Shown: positions 6,308 through 13,193, numbered from the stretch's first letter. The stretch: DNA of 14,212 nt from OLB19 sp964624165 (GCA_964624165.1 CAZUWG010000015.1:1-14212), one strand, 5' to 3'. The notes: generated from the letters alone by a model not told the origin. Numbers and translations are program-made.

Positions 6308-6907
6308 ATGGAAAAACTCCGACACAATGCAGGCATGACGCTCGTGGAGGTGGTCATTACGACCTCGCTCTTTCTGATTTTGATGTTGGTAGTAATGAAC
6401 GGTGTGAATTTATTATATCGTTACAATTCATATACCTTTGCGCAGGCGTATCAGCTTGAGCATGCTCGACGTGGCATCGATAATCTAACGCGAGACATAA
6501 GAGAGATGATCTATGCAGACAATGGCGCCTTTCCACTTGAGGTAATGGAGCCATACCAAATTGGGTTTTATAGTGATATCGATCGTGACGATAGCGTGGA
6601 GTATGTAGAGTACGAGCTCATAAATGATACGGTGCTTGAGCGGCGTATTTTTAGTGCGACGGGTACCCCTCCGGTATATGAATTACTGACACCCGAATCA
6701 GCAGTGCCGATATCTGAGTATGCACAAAATAATCTCGATAGCCAGGTAGTCTTTCGCTACTTTGATGAGACGGGCACTGAGATTTTGGACGACCGTCCGA
6801 CTGATGTGCGCTACATCACAACGGCGTTGATTATTAACGTTGATCCGGTGCGCGATCCGGGGCAATATATGTTGAAGGGGAGTGCTGCGCTGCGTAATAT
6901 CAAATAA
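6308..6907 (+). CDS. Minor prepilin-like protein, PulJ/GspJ type
   Basis: This encodes 199 residues. The type III signal is MEKLRHNAG9|M10TLVE14, with a basic leader, Gly at -1, Glu at +5 and a long hydrophobic helix to about residue 36. The helix is followed by 'Q.E.ARRGIDNLTRDIREM', which resembles the region after the helix in PulJ/GspJ and PilW-type minor pilins. The remainder is a small beta-rich head containing 'D.DR.....EYVEYELINDTVLERRI', typical of that group. The ATG lies 3 bp after the preceding stop and 3 bp before the next gene, so this is tightly packed operon structure. The likely role is initiating or capping the pilus. Assignment to the GspJ class is by resemblance and could be PilW-like instead. 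Confidence 0.82.
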   Translation: MEKLRHNAGMTLVEVVITTSLFLILMLVVMNGVNLLYRYNSYTFAQAYQLEHARRGIDNLTRDIREMIYADNGAFPLEVMEPYQIGFYSDIDRDDSVEYVEYELINDTVLERRIFSATGTPPVYELLTPESAVPISEYAQNNLDSQVVFRYFDETGTEILDDRPTDVRYITTALIINVDPVRDPGQYMLKGSAALRNIK

Positions 6908-6910
6908 TGT

Positions 6911-8305
6911 ATGTATAAAAATTCTCAATCCGGCACCCTTATTGTTCTCGTACTAATTTTTGGTTCAATTTTCTTTATTATCATCGCCAGTTTTATGGGG
7001 TTTGTGATTTCACAAAATCGAGCGCAAGAGCATAAGCTGCAAGGCGAGCGAGCACTGGCGATTGCCGAAGGCGGACTAAATTATTATCGGTGGTATCTTG
7101 CCCATTATCCCGATGATGTGACACACGGTACTGGTAACGCCGGACCTCACGATATTCCGTATCAGGATTTTGAAGCTGGGTTAATAGGCACTTCGACACT
7201 CGAAATCGCTGAGCAATCATATTGTGGTGTCAACACGAGTATTGATATTCGTAGTACCGGGCGCAACACTGAAAAGCCCGAGATAGCCAGGAGCGTGTAC
7301 GCGCGCTACGCTCGACCATCAGTAGCAGAGTATGCATATATTATCAACAGCGATGTCTGGGCCGGGCCGGGCCGTATCATCAACGGACCTTACCACTCCA
7401 ATGGAGGTGTGCGTATGGACGGGGTAAATAATTCAACTGTCACCAGCGGCCGGGAAACATGGAGTTGCACAAGTGAGTTTGGTTGTAACCCGACAGACCC
7501 TTCAGCAGACGGTGTCTTTGGAGGTGGCGGCAACGATACATTGTGGGATTGGCCAGTGCCAAATATTGAATTCGATAAGTTGGGTATCGACCTGATGAAA
7601 ATGCGTACCACCGCGCAAAATAATGGTGGAGTGTATATTGGTCCATCGGGTCGCTCGGGGTATCGTATTTCGTTTCAAGATGACGGCAGCTACAACCTTT
7701 ATATTATCCGAAATAAAGAAAATGAGCCGCAAGGCAACGCGTACGGTTACCACTTAAATAAAGTAAAAAATTCGCAGTATCAAGGTAACTTCGACATCGA
7801 CCCCGATTGCCCGCTTATTTTTGTTGAAGATGATCTTTGGATAGACGGTGAGATAAACGGTAAGGTAACGGTAGCAGCAGCCACTGATGTGGCGGGAATT
7901 ACACGCAATATTGTCCTCCAGGGGAACATTACGTACACCGATGATGATGACGGGTTTTTGGCGATTGCACAAAATGACTTATTGGTGGGCTTTGACGTGC
8001 CCAATGATATGGAGATCAATGGCATCTTTGTGGCACAAGCGGGGCATTTTGGTCGAAACGATTATAGTTGGTTTACTACACCCGCAGCTTGGCAACAATA
8101 CGTCTTTCGTGACTCGCTGACAATCAACGGTACGATTGTTTCAAACGGTCGTGTGGGGACCCAGTGGGTGTATGGGGATGGAACAATTGCCTCTGGGTTT
8201 ATTGAACGCTTTTCTAACTATGATCGAAGGCTCGTGCTTGATCCGCCACCATTGACGCCAAAAATTTCTGACAACTATTCTTTTATTGAGTGGCGCCAAG
8301 AGTAG
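6911..8305 (+). CDS. PilX-like minor pilin protein lacking Glu+5
   Basis: This encodes 464 residues. The N-terminus is MYKNSQSG8|T9LIVL13, a short basic leader and Gly before a strongly hydrophobic helix (to about 33). The +5 residue is Leu instead of Glu, as in GspK/PilX-type tip subunits. The following 'HKLQGERALAIAEGGLNYYRWYL' matches the PilX N-terminal pattern, in which A-EGGLN follows the helix. The large head contains 'AYIINSDVWAGPGRIINGPYHSNGG', a segment I associate with PilX-like proteins of CPR and Deltaproteobacteria, plus several cysteines (YCGV, SCTSEFGC). It closes the pil operon and is followed by a strong hairpin (8310-8356). No major pilin, pilT, pilM, pilN or pilO lies in the window. 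Confidence 0.75.
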   Translation: MYKNSQSGTLIVLVLIFGSIFFIIIASFMGFVISQNRAQEHKLQGERALAIAEGGLNYYRWYLAHYPDDVTHGTGNAGPHDIPYQDFEAGLIGTSTLEIAEQSYCGVNTSIDIRSTGRNTEKPEIARSVYARYARPSVAEYAYIINSDVWAGPGRIINGPYHSNGGVRMDGVNNSTVTSGRETWSCTSEFGCNPTDPSADGVFGGGGNDTLWDWPVPNIEFDKLGIDLMKMRTTAQNNGGVYIGPSGRSGYRISFQDDGSYNLYIIRNKENEPQGNAYGYHLNKVKNSQYQGNFDIDPDCPLIFVEDDLWIDGEINGKVTVAAATDVAGITRNIVLQGNITYTDDDDGFLAIAQNDLLVGFDVPNDMEINGIFVAQAGHFGRNDYSWFTTPAAWQQYVFRDSLTINGTIVSNGRVGTQWVYGDGTIASGFIERFSNYDRRLVLDPPPLTPKISDNYSFIEWRQE

Positions 8306-8309
8306 TGTA

Positions 8310-8356
8310 GAGAAAACAGTGGGGCGCGGCCAAAGGCCTCGCCCCACTGTTTTCTC
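8310..8356. terminator. Bidirectional-type hairpin ending the pil operon
   Basis: The outer stem is 17 bp, 8310-8326 against 8340-8356, with A/T-rich ends (GAGAAAACAG / CTGTTTTCTC) and a GC core. An inner GGCC-AAA-GGCC closes the top. It begins 5 nt after the stop codon of the PilX-like gene. The AAAA/TTTT arms can act as U-tracts either way. The right arm ends 4 nt before the tpiA -10 box, so termination and initiation are tightly coupled in space. Confidence 0.75.
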
Positions 8357-8360
8357 CTCA

Positions 8361-8369
8361 TGTTATACT
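8361..8369 (+). promoter_or_regulatory. Extended -10 promoter of tpiA-pgk
   Basis: TGTTATACT fits the TGnTATAAT pattern. Its last base is 6 nt before the ATG at 8376, so transcription should start at or next to the start codon, giving a leaderless mRNA. The -35 position falls inside the preceding hairpin and shows no consensus. Confidence 0.65.
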
Positions 8370-8375
8370 ACCCAT

Positions 8376-9155
8376 ATGGCAAAACATATTCTTGTCGTCG
8401 GTAACTGGAAACAGCATCCGCCTACTCTCGAAAAAGCAAAAAAGATTTTTATTGATATTAGAAATGGTGCAAAACACGCACACGACGGGGTGGTGGTAAT
8501 GATTGCACCACCAGCCCCCTTTTTAAGCGAGCTCAATCGTTTAAGCCCAAGTGGCCGTATTGGCCTGGTGGCGCAAGATATTTCAATTTTTGAAGCCGGT
8601 GCGCATACGGGAGAAGTTGCATTGTCGATGGTGGCGAGCGCCGGCGCCACCGAAGTGATTGTTGGACATTCAGAACGTCGCGCTGGCGGTGAAGATGACG
8701 CTGTTATAAAACAAAAACTGGCTCAAGTGACACGTCGCCATAAAGCTATTTTATGCGTTGGAGAAACAACGAGAGATAAAGACGCGGAGTATTTTTCAGT
8801 CGTAGAGAAACAGCTTCAGGCTGCACTGTCTGGACTGACGAAAGTTCAAATGAAGCGAGTAAGGATTGCATACGAGCCCGTGTGGGCTATTGGTACCGGA
8901 AAAAATGCCACGGTAGAAATGGTAGAAGAAATGCGACTCTTTATACGCAAGGTACTTACCGATCTGTATGACCGCGCCACTGCAGAAGCAACCTTAGTGC
9001 TCTATGGCGGCTCAGTCAAAGCTAATAACGCAGAAGACTTACTGCGCTTTGGTGGAGTCGACGGCTTTCTGGTGGGCGGCTCTAGTCTTAAAGCCACAGA
9101 ATTTACAAATATAATCGCCACAGCACATGCCTACAAAAAAGATCTCACTACCTAA
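8376..9155 (+). CDS. tpiA: Triosephosphate isomerase
   Basis: This encodes 259 residues and interconverts dihydroxyacetone phosphate and glyceraldehyde 3-phosphate in the cytoplasm. All catalytic features are present: N10 and K12 (VGNWKQ), H98 (VGHSERR), E167 in AYEPVWAIGTGK (with loop 6 at about 170-176), and the phosphate-binding GGSVK (211-215) and VGGSSL (233-238). The usual Met after the catalytic Lys is Gln. The ATG at 8376 is chosen over an upstream in-frame ATG at 8286, because that extension would run through the hairpin and the end of the previous gene and adds non-family residues. No Shine-Dalgarno is present, and the promoter position implies leaderless translation. The 3' end overlaps pgk by 29 bp. 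Confidence 0.97.
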   Translation: MAKHILVVGNWKQHPPTLEKAKKIFIDIRNGAKHAHDGVVVMIAPPAPFLSELNRLSPSGRIGLVAQDISIFEAGAHTGEVALSMVASAGATEVIVGHSERRAGGEDDAVIKQKLAQVTRRHKAILCVGETTRDKDAEYFSVVEKQLQAALSGLTKVQMKRVRIAYEPVWAIGTGKNATVEMVEEMRLFIRKVLTDLYDRATAEATLVLYGGSVKANNAEDLLRFGGVDGFLVGGSSLKATEFTNIIATAHAYKKDLTT

Positions 9156-10281
9156 ACTGACGTCAATTCCGGACGTGTCAGGCCGGCGCGTTTTGGTGCG
9201 GGCATCACTCAATGTGCCGTTGGTCGATAGTAAGGTACGCAACGCATTTCGAGTGAAGCGCGCGCTCCCGACGCTCAATTATTTACGTCAAAATGGCGCA
9301 AAAGTAATTATGATGGCTCATATTGGGAGAGAAAAGGATGAGTCACTCGCTCCAGTGGCAGCTGAGTTACAAAAGCATCTCCCACTTACGTTTTTGCCCT
9401 CACAGAACGACGCTGAAATTGACCGGGCTATTTCGAATATGAAAGATGGTGAGGTGCTGCTCCTTGAAAATCTGCGCCAGCATGAAGGAGAAACAGCCAA
9501 TGACGAAGCATTTGCAGAAAAACTCGCCTCGTATGCCGAGTTGTATGTGAACGATGCCTTTGCCGCGAGTCATCGCGCCCATGCGTCTTTGGTTGGCGTG
9601 CCGCGCCACCTACCATCATATTTTGGTTTTAATTTTCTTCATGAATACGAAGAATTGCAAAAGGCATTAGTGCCGGCGCAGCCATCGCTTTTTATTCTCG
9701 GCGGAGCAAAGTTTGAAACCAAGATGCCACTCGTTGAAAAATTTGTTGAGCTCTACGATACGGTGTTTGTCGGCGGCGCCTTAGCTAATGATTTTTATAA
9801 AGCCAAGGGGTTTGAGGTGGGTAAGTCGTTGGTTTCACCTGTGGATTTGAGTCAGAGTCCACTCCTTCACCACAAGAAAATCATGTTACCAAGTGAAGTG
9901 GTGGTGCGAGGAAAAAAGGGTGACCGCGTCACAGCCCCTGACAATGTGGCCAAAGACGAGACGATTCTCGACGCGAGTGAGGCGGCGCTTTCAAAGCTTC
10001 AGACATCAGTCGAAACCGCGGCGTTTATACTCTGGAACGGACCGCTGGGTGACTATGAGCAAGGCTTTGTCGAAGGTACGGAAACGCTCGCGAAGCGTAT
10101 TTCACAGGCGAAAGGGTACTCGGTGATTGGTGGGGGAGATACGATTGCGGCTGTGGAGAAATTTGATACCCAAGAAACCTTTGGCTTTATGTCGACCGGA
10201 GGGGGAGCGATGCTGACGTTCCTGGAAGAGGGTACATTGCCTGCGATTGAGGCAGTGTTGCAAAAAAAAGACAGCAAATAG
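9127..10281 (+). CDS. pgk: Phosphoglycerate kinase
   Basis: This encodes 384 residues, slightly shorter than the common 390-395. It transfers phosphate between 1,3-bisphosphoglycerate and ADP, giving ATP. Seen motifs are VLVRASLNVPL (22-32), AHIGRE (64-69), VNDAFAASHRAHAS (141-154), LGGAKFETKM (191-200), ILWNGPLGDYE, GGGDTIAAVEKF and FGFMSTGGGAMLTFLE. The 3-phosphoglycerate-binding basic residues (R42, R68, R150) and nucleotide-site lysines (K195, K199) look intact. The Asp of the usual R(V/A)D(F/L)NVP motif is Ser27 here. The gene overlaps the end of tpiA by 29 bp in another frame, so it is cotranscribed and probably translationally coupled. It ends just before a perfect 40-bp palindrome that should terminate transcription. 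Confidence 0.96.
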   Translation: MPTKKISLPKLTSIPDVSGRRVLVRASLNVPLVDSKVRNAFRVKRALPTLNYLRQNGAKVIMMAHIGREKDESLAPVAAELQKHLPLTFLPSQNDAEIDRAISNMKDGEVLLLENLRQHEGETANDEAFAEKLASYAELYVNDAFAASHRAHASLVGVPRHLPSYFGFNFLHEYEELQKALVPAQPSLFILGGAKFETKMPLVEKFVELYDTVFVGGALANDFYKAKGFEVGKSLVSPVDLSQSPLLHHKKIMLPSEVVVRGKKGDRVTAPDNVAKDETILDASEAALSKLQTSVETAAFILWNGPLGDYEQGFVEGTETLAKRISQAKGYSVIGGGDTIAAVEKFDTQETFGFMSTGGGAMLTFLEEGTLPAIEAVLQKKDSK

Positions 10282-10290
10282 CGACAGGAG

Positions 10291-10330
10291 GCACAAATGC
10301 CGCGTGGCCATGGCCACGCGGCATTTGTGC
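10291..10330. terminator. Perfect 40-bp palindrome, bidirectional terminator between convergent genes
   Basis: Bases 10291-10310 and 10311-10330 are exact reverse complements. The RNA would form a long stem with a tiny loop around CCATGG. It lies between the pgk stop (10281) and the HIT-gene stop, whose TAG on the minus strand covers 10332-10330. There is no long U-tract on the plus side (TAATTT follows), and on the minus side CTCCTGTCGC follows. Confidence 0.75.
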
Positions 10331-10737
10331 TAATTTAAGGCAGTTTTAAGCTTTTCACTGAGGGCCTGCCCTTCTTCCGGCGCAAGCGGTGCAGTCTCTT
10401 CAATAATTTTTCCAAGCGGCTGCCGACTCGTCATCGGATAGAGCTTGATATGCACGTGGGGAACTTCAAATCCTTCCACAACAAGGCAGGTGCGTTCTGT
10501 GTGGAGCGTGGTATCAAGCGCAATGGCGACCTTTTTAGCGATGCTAAAAAGGTGGTGATAGAGATCATCCTCAAGGTCAAATAAATACGCCACGGGCTTC
10601 TTTGGAATCACTAAAGCTTGTCCTGGTAGGGCTGGAAACACATCAAGGATCACCATGCACTGCTCATCTTCAAATAGTATATAAGCCTCAAGCTCACGGT
10701 CAATAATTTTACTAAAAACAGTTTTTTCTTGTTCCAT
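10330..10737 (-). CDS. HIT-family nucleotide-binding protein
   Basis: This encodes 135 residues from the ATG at 10737-10735. A longer in-frame form to 10830 exists, but it would run back through the recJ start and lacks family features, while MEQEKTVFSKIIDRE is the classic HIT opening ('.C.FC.II..E', here without the zinc cysteines). PALPGQALVIPKKPVA (35-50) is the HIT core strand-turn. The active-site triad region is V-P-H94-V-H96-I-K98-L-Y-P: the first two histidines, including the normally nucleophilic middle one, are kept, and the third is Lys. HIT proteins hydrolyse or transfer nucleotidyl groups from dinucleotides and nucleoside phosphoramidates; the substrate here is unknown. It is convergent with pgk and divergent from recJ, with 23 bp between start codons. 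Confidence 0.88.
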   Translation of the reverse strand: MEQEKTVFSKIIDRELEAYILFEDEQCMVILDVFPALPGQALVIPKKPVAYLFDLEDDLYHHLFSIAKKVAIALDTTLHTERTCLVVEGFEVPHVHIKLYPMTSRQPLGKIIEETAPLAPEEGQALSEKLKTALN

Positions 10738-10743
10738 AGTGTC

Positions 10744-10755
10744 TATGGTAGCATA
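10744..10755. promoter_or_regulatory. Shared bidirectional -10 region for the HIT gene and recJ
   Basis: TATGGTAGCATA is near-palindromic (TATG-GTAG-CATA). On the plus strand TGGTAGCAT (10746-10754) ends 6 nt before the recJ ATG (10761). On the minus strand TGCTACCAT (10753 down to 10745) ends 7 nt before the HIT ATG (10737). Both fit TGnTAnnnT. Since only 23 bp separate the two start codons, either separate leadered promoters would have to lie inside the opposing genes or this element serves both. Confidence 0.65.
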
Positions 10756-10760
10756 GCGGT

Positions 10761-12491
10761 ATGTTACGTTTTCAAGCGGCTCCCCACTTACCTTTAGAGG
10801 TGGTCGATGCGTTGGAGGCTTTTCATCCACTTGAGCAACAGATTCTCTTTCGTCAAGGAGTGACGACCAATGAAGCTGCGCAACTATATCAGCGTCCTAG
10901 CTACGACGCGCAACATGATCCCTTTCTACTCCATAATATGGAGCAAGCAGTGTTGCGGGTTGAGGCGGCGATAGCAGGCGGCGAAAAAATCACCATTTTT
11001 AGTGATTATGATTGTGACGGCATTCCCGGCGCGGTTGTGCTGGCTGATTTTTTCGCCGCCGCCGCGTATCCGCATGTGGCACACTACATTCCACATCGTC
11101 ATTATGAAGGGTTTGGGCTTTCCAAAGCGGCGGTGGATAAGATTGCTGAGGATGGTACAACGCTGATTATTACGGTTGATTGCGGGGTGAGTGATACTGA
11201 AGCGGTGGATCACGCAGTGTCTCGTGGACTGGAGGTGATTATTACTGATCATCATGAACCAAAAGAGATACTCCCCAACGCCACCGCCATCGTCAATCCA
11301 AAAGTGGGCAAAAGTTATCCGTTCCCACATCTGTGTGGCGCGGCGGTGGCTTTTAAGCTCGCCCAAGCGCTTCTCTCGCGCGATCGGCGCGGCCTTCATG
11401 AAGGAGGAGAAAAATGGTGGCTTGATATGGTGGGGATCGCGACCTTGGCTGATATGGTGCCTTTGATTGGTGAAAATCGTACGTTTGCGCATTATGGTAT
11501 GACGGTGTTGCGTAAGTCGCGGCGGCCCGGCTTGCAGCAGTTGCTGCAAAAGCAGCGTGTCGCACAGCGCTTTCTGACCGAATACGACATTGGTTTTACG
11601 ATTGGCCCGCGCATCAATGCTGCATCACGAATGGATGCTCCTGAAGATGCCTTTCATCTCCTTTGTGCGAAAGATGAGCATGAAGCCAGTCGGTTTGTGA
11701 CTCACTTAGAAACTCTCAATCAAACTAGAAAAACCACAGTAGCGCAGATGACAAAATCCGCCCACAAAAAACTTGCCGAGCTCCCAGAGCTTCCGCCAGT
11801 ACTGTGTGTTGGCGACCCTGCCTGGCGACCGTCTTTGGTCGGCTTGGTGGCCAATAAGCTCGCAGAAGAACATAGTCGTCCAGCTTTTGTCTGGGGGCGA
11901 GATGGTAATGAGACATTGAAGGGATCATGCCGCGCTGGCGGCGATGCTAGTGTGGTAGGGCTTATGGATGTGGTAGCTGAGAGTTTCCTTGAATACGGTG
12001 GACATCATGCATCAGGGGGGTTTTCGGTGAAGGAGACTGCTATTCATACACTAGCGAGCGACCTTAGCGCTGCCTACCACGCACTTGGCGAAAAAGTTGC
12101 CGCGCCGCTGGAGATGGTGGTTGATGCTGAACTTCAGCTCGAAGAGATTACGGCTGCCTTTGTCGGCCGTCTTCAAAAGCTCGGGCCTTTTGGAGCCGGC
12201 AATCCAAAACCACTGATCGCCCTTCGCGACGTGGTGCCACAGCAGGCAGGGTGCTTTGGAAAGACCAAAGAGCATACTAAGCTGGTTTTCCATACGACTG
12301 ATGGCAAAGTCATTGAGGCTATTGCTTTTTTCAAGGTACCAGCTGATTTCTCTAAAGAGCCTAAAGCGGGGGAGCCAGTGACATTGGTGGGACATGTGGA
12401 GCAATCATTTTTTATGGGTCGAAAGGAGACACGCGTGCGGATTGTGGATTGTTTGGAGTCGTTTACAGCGGCGAGAAACGACCCTTTTTAG
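10761..12491 (+). CDS. recJ: Single-stranded-DNA-specific exonuclease RecJ
   Basis: This encodes 576 residues and degrades single-stranded DNA 5' to 3' in recombination and repair. The DHH-family motifs are in order: SDYDCDG (81-87) with metal-binding Asp82, Asp84 and Asp86; TVDCGVS (138-144); ITDHHEP (161-167); NPKVGKSYPFPHLCGAAVAFKL (179-200); a GIATLADMVPL segment near 225-235; then the DHHA1 domain with GGHHASGGF near 414-422. A C-terminal OB-type domain ends with LVGHVEQSFFMGRKETRVRIVDC. Length is typical. The ATG start is supported by the -10 box spacing and an MLRFQ...PLEVVDALEAFHPLEQQIL N-terminus. The last codons (AARNDPF and TAG) lie inside the left arm and loop of a terminator hairpin. 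A diverged copy of the 3' end occurs after the N gap. Confidence 0.97.
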   Translation: MLRFQAAPHLPLEVVDALEAFHPLEQQILFRQGVTTNEAAQLYQRPSYDAQHDPFLLHNMEQAVLRVEAAIAGGEKITIFSDYDCDGIPGAVVLADFFAAAAYPHVAHYIPHRHYEGFGLSKAAVDKIAEDGTTLIITVDCGVSDTEAVDHAVSRGLEVIITDHHEPKEILPNATAIVNPKVGKSYPFPHLCGAAVAFKLAQALLSRDRRGLHEGGEKWWLDMVGIATLADMVPLIGENRTFAHYGMTVLRKSRRPGLQQLLQKQRVAQRFLTEYDIGFTIGPRINAASRMDAPEDAFHLLCAKDEHEASRFVTHLETLNQTRKTTVAQMTKSAHKKLAELPELPPVLCVGDPAWRPSLVGLVANKLAEEHSRPAFVWGRDGNETLKGSCRAGGDASVVGLMDVVAESFLEYGGHHASGGFSVKETAIHTLASDLSAAYHALGEKVAAPLEMVVDAELQLEEITAAFVGRLQKLGPFGAGNPKPLIALRDVVPQQAGCFGKTKEHTKLVFHTTDGKVIEAIAFFKVPADFSKEPKAGEPVTLVGHVEQSFFMGRKETRVRIVDCLESFTAARNDPF

Positions 12492-12507
12492 GGTCGTTTC
12501 TCGCCGC
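12468..12507 (+). terminator. recJ terminator hairpin overlapping its stop codon
   Basis: The 17-bp stem 12468-12484 / 12491-12507 surrounds the loop TTTTTA (12485-12490). The recJ TAG covers 12489-12491, so the last seven codons form the left arm. Only TT follows the stem directly, so it is not a textbook U-tract terminator. Confidence 0.7.
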
Positions 12508-12521
12508 CTTGCCCGCTTTAT

Positions 12522-12531
12522 NNNNNNNNNN
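12522..12531. other. Assembly gap of 10 N
   Basis: A run of exactly 10 N. The sequence on its right repeats the 3' end of recJ in diverged form, so the join may link contigs from different strains. Confidence 0.95.
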
Positions 12532-12596
12532 AATCATTTTTTATGGGACGCATAGAAAAGAGAGTTCGGATCGTTGATTGTGTATGTGTAATCTAA
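12532..12596 (+). pseudogene. recJ: Second, diverged 3' end of recJ (fragment)
   Basis: Reading from 12534 gives SFFMGRIEKRVRIVDC then VCVI and TAA at 12594-12596. The recJ gene upstream ends SFFMGRKETRVRIVDC then LESF. The first 16 bases (12532-12547) are identical to 12403-12418. Beyond that many differences are synonymous third-position changes (CGA/CGC, GTG/GTT, ATT/ATC), so this is a real homologous gene end from another strain or paralog and not random error. The rest of this copy is cut off by the gap. Confidence 0.75.
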
Positions 12597-12642
12597 AGGG
12601 CTGGCGTCGCTCCTGTCTGGCCTCGCTGTTTTTGGGTGTTCA

Positions 12643-12651
12643 TGCTATGCT
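12643..12651 (+). promoter_or_regulatory. Extended -10 promoter of the RNase HI gene
   Basis: TGCTATGCT ends 6 nt before the ATG at 12658, the same spacing as at tpiA, recJ and the ComEC-like ORF. This predicts a leaderless transcript. No -35 consensus was seen at the right distance. Confidence 0.6.
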
Positions 12652-12657
12652 GCACGC

Positions 12658-13080
12658 ATGGAAACAATCATTGTCTATACTGACGGCGGCGCTCGCGGCA
12701 ACCCTGGTCCGGCGGCCATCGGGGTATTTGCACACAAAGTCGGTGACACTTCACCGATTGTTGAATATAAAGCAGCTATTGGTAACGGCACCAATAATTT
12801 CGCAGAGTACGCCGCGGTTGCCGCGGGCTTAGAGGAGTTGAGAAAACAGTTTGGAAAAAAGACAAAAGACATGCGCTTTGAACTGCGTCTTGATAGCGAG
12901 TTGGTCAAAAAGCAGCTGAATGCTGAGTATCAGATTAAAGAGCCGGGGCTCGTACCGCTTTTTATTGAGATTCACAACCTTCGAGTGGCGCATTTCCCGC
13001 ATTTGACTCTCACGCACGTGCCGCGTAAAGAAAACAAAGAAGCCGATCGACTGGTCAACGAAGCACTGGACGGAAAATAA
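12658..13080 (+). CDS. rnhA: Ribonuclease HI family protein
   Basis: This encodes 140 residues and cleaves the RNA strand of RNA-DNA hybrids (R-loops, primers). The acidic catalytic residues are all visible: Asp9 in YTDGGARGNPGP, Glu50 in NGTNNFAEYAAV, Asp79 in LRLDSELVKKQL and Asp130 in RKENKEADRLVNEAL, with His120 just before the last motif. It lacks the basic handle of the E. coli enzyme and resembles the compact RNase HI type of archaea, Gram-positives and CPR. The ATG at 12658 is fixed by the motif near the N-terminus and by the -10 spacing. No Shine-Dalgarno is present. It is transcribed alone, with a strong long-loop terminator 12 bp downstream. Confidence 0.95.
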   Translation: METIIVYTDGGARGNPGPAAIGVFAHKVGDTSPIVEYKAAIGNGTNNFAEYAAVAAGLEELRKQFGKKTKDMRFELRLDSELVKKQLNAEYQIKEPGLVPLFIEIHNLRVAHFPHLTLTHVPRKENKEADRLVNEALDGK

Positions 13081-13091
13081 CCAATACCACA

Positions 13092-13178
13092 GGCGGCGGG
13101 CCGCACTAGAAAGACACCGCTAGGTGCGAGGTCATTGTCATCCCTTACACATAGGGTGCGGCCCGCCGCCTTTTTTTT
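13092..13178 (+). terminator. Long-loop terminator after RNase HI
   Basis: A perfect 15-bp GC stem (13092-13106 with 13156-13170) is followed by eight T (13171-13178), an excellent terminator. The loop is unusually long at 49 nt (13107-13155) and contains two possible mini-hairpins, CACC-GCTA-GGTG (13116-13127, approximate) and CCCT...AGGG (about 13142-13156). The loop may hold an inserted or functional RNA. Confidence 0.8.
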
Positions 13179-13193
13179 ACTGCACAACTCCTC

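Noticed and set aside
8286..8375. Longer N-terminus for triosephosphate isomerase
   Set aside because: The extension overlaps the previous gene and the terminator hairpin; MAKHILVVGNWK is the normal family start and has the -10 box correctly placed.
10738..10830. 31-residue N-terminal extension of the HIT protein
   Set aside because: It would read antisense through the recJ start and the shared promoter and adds no family sequence.
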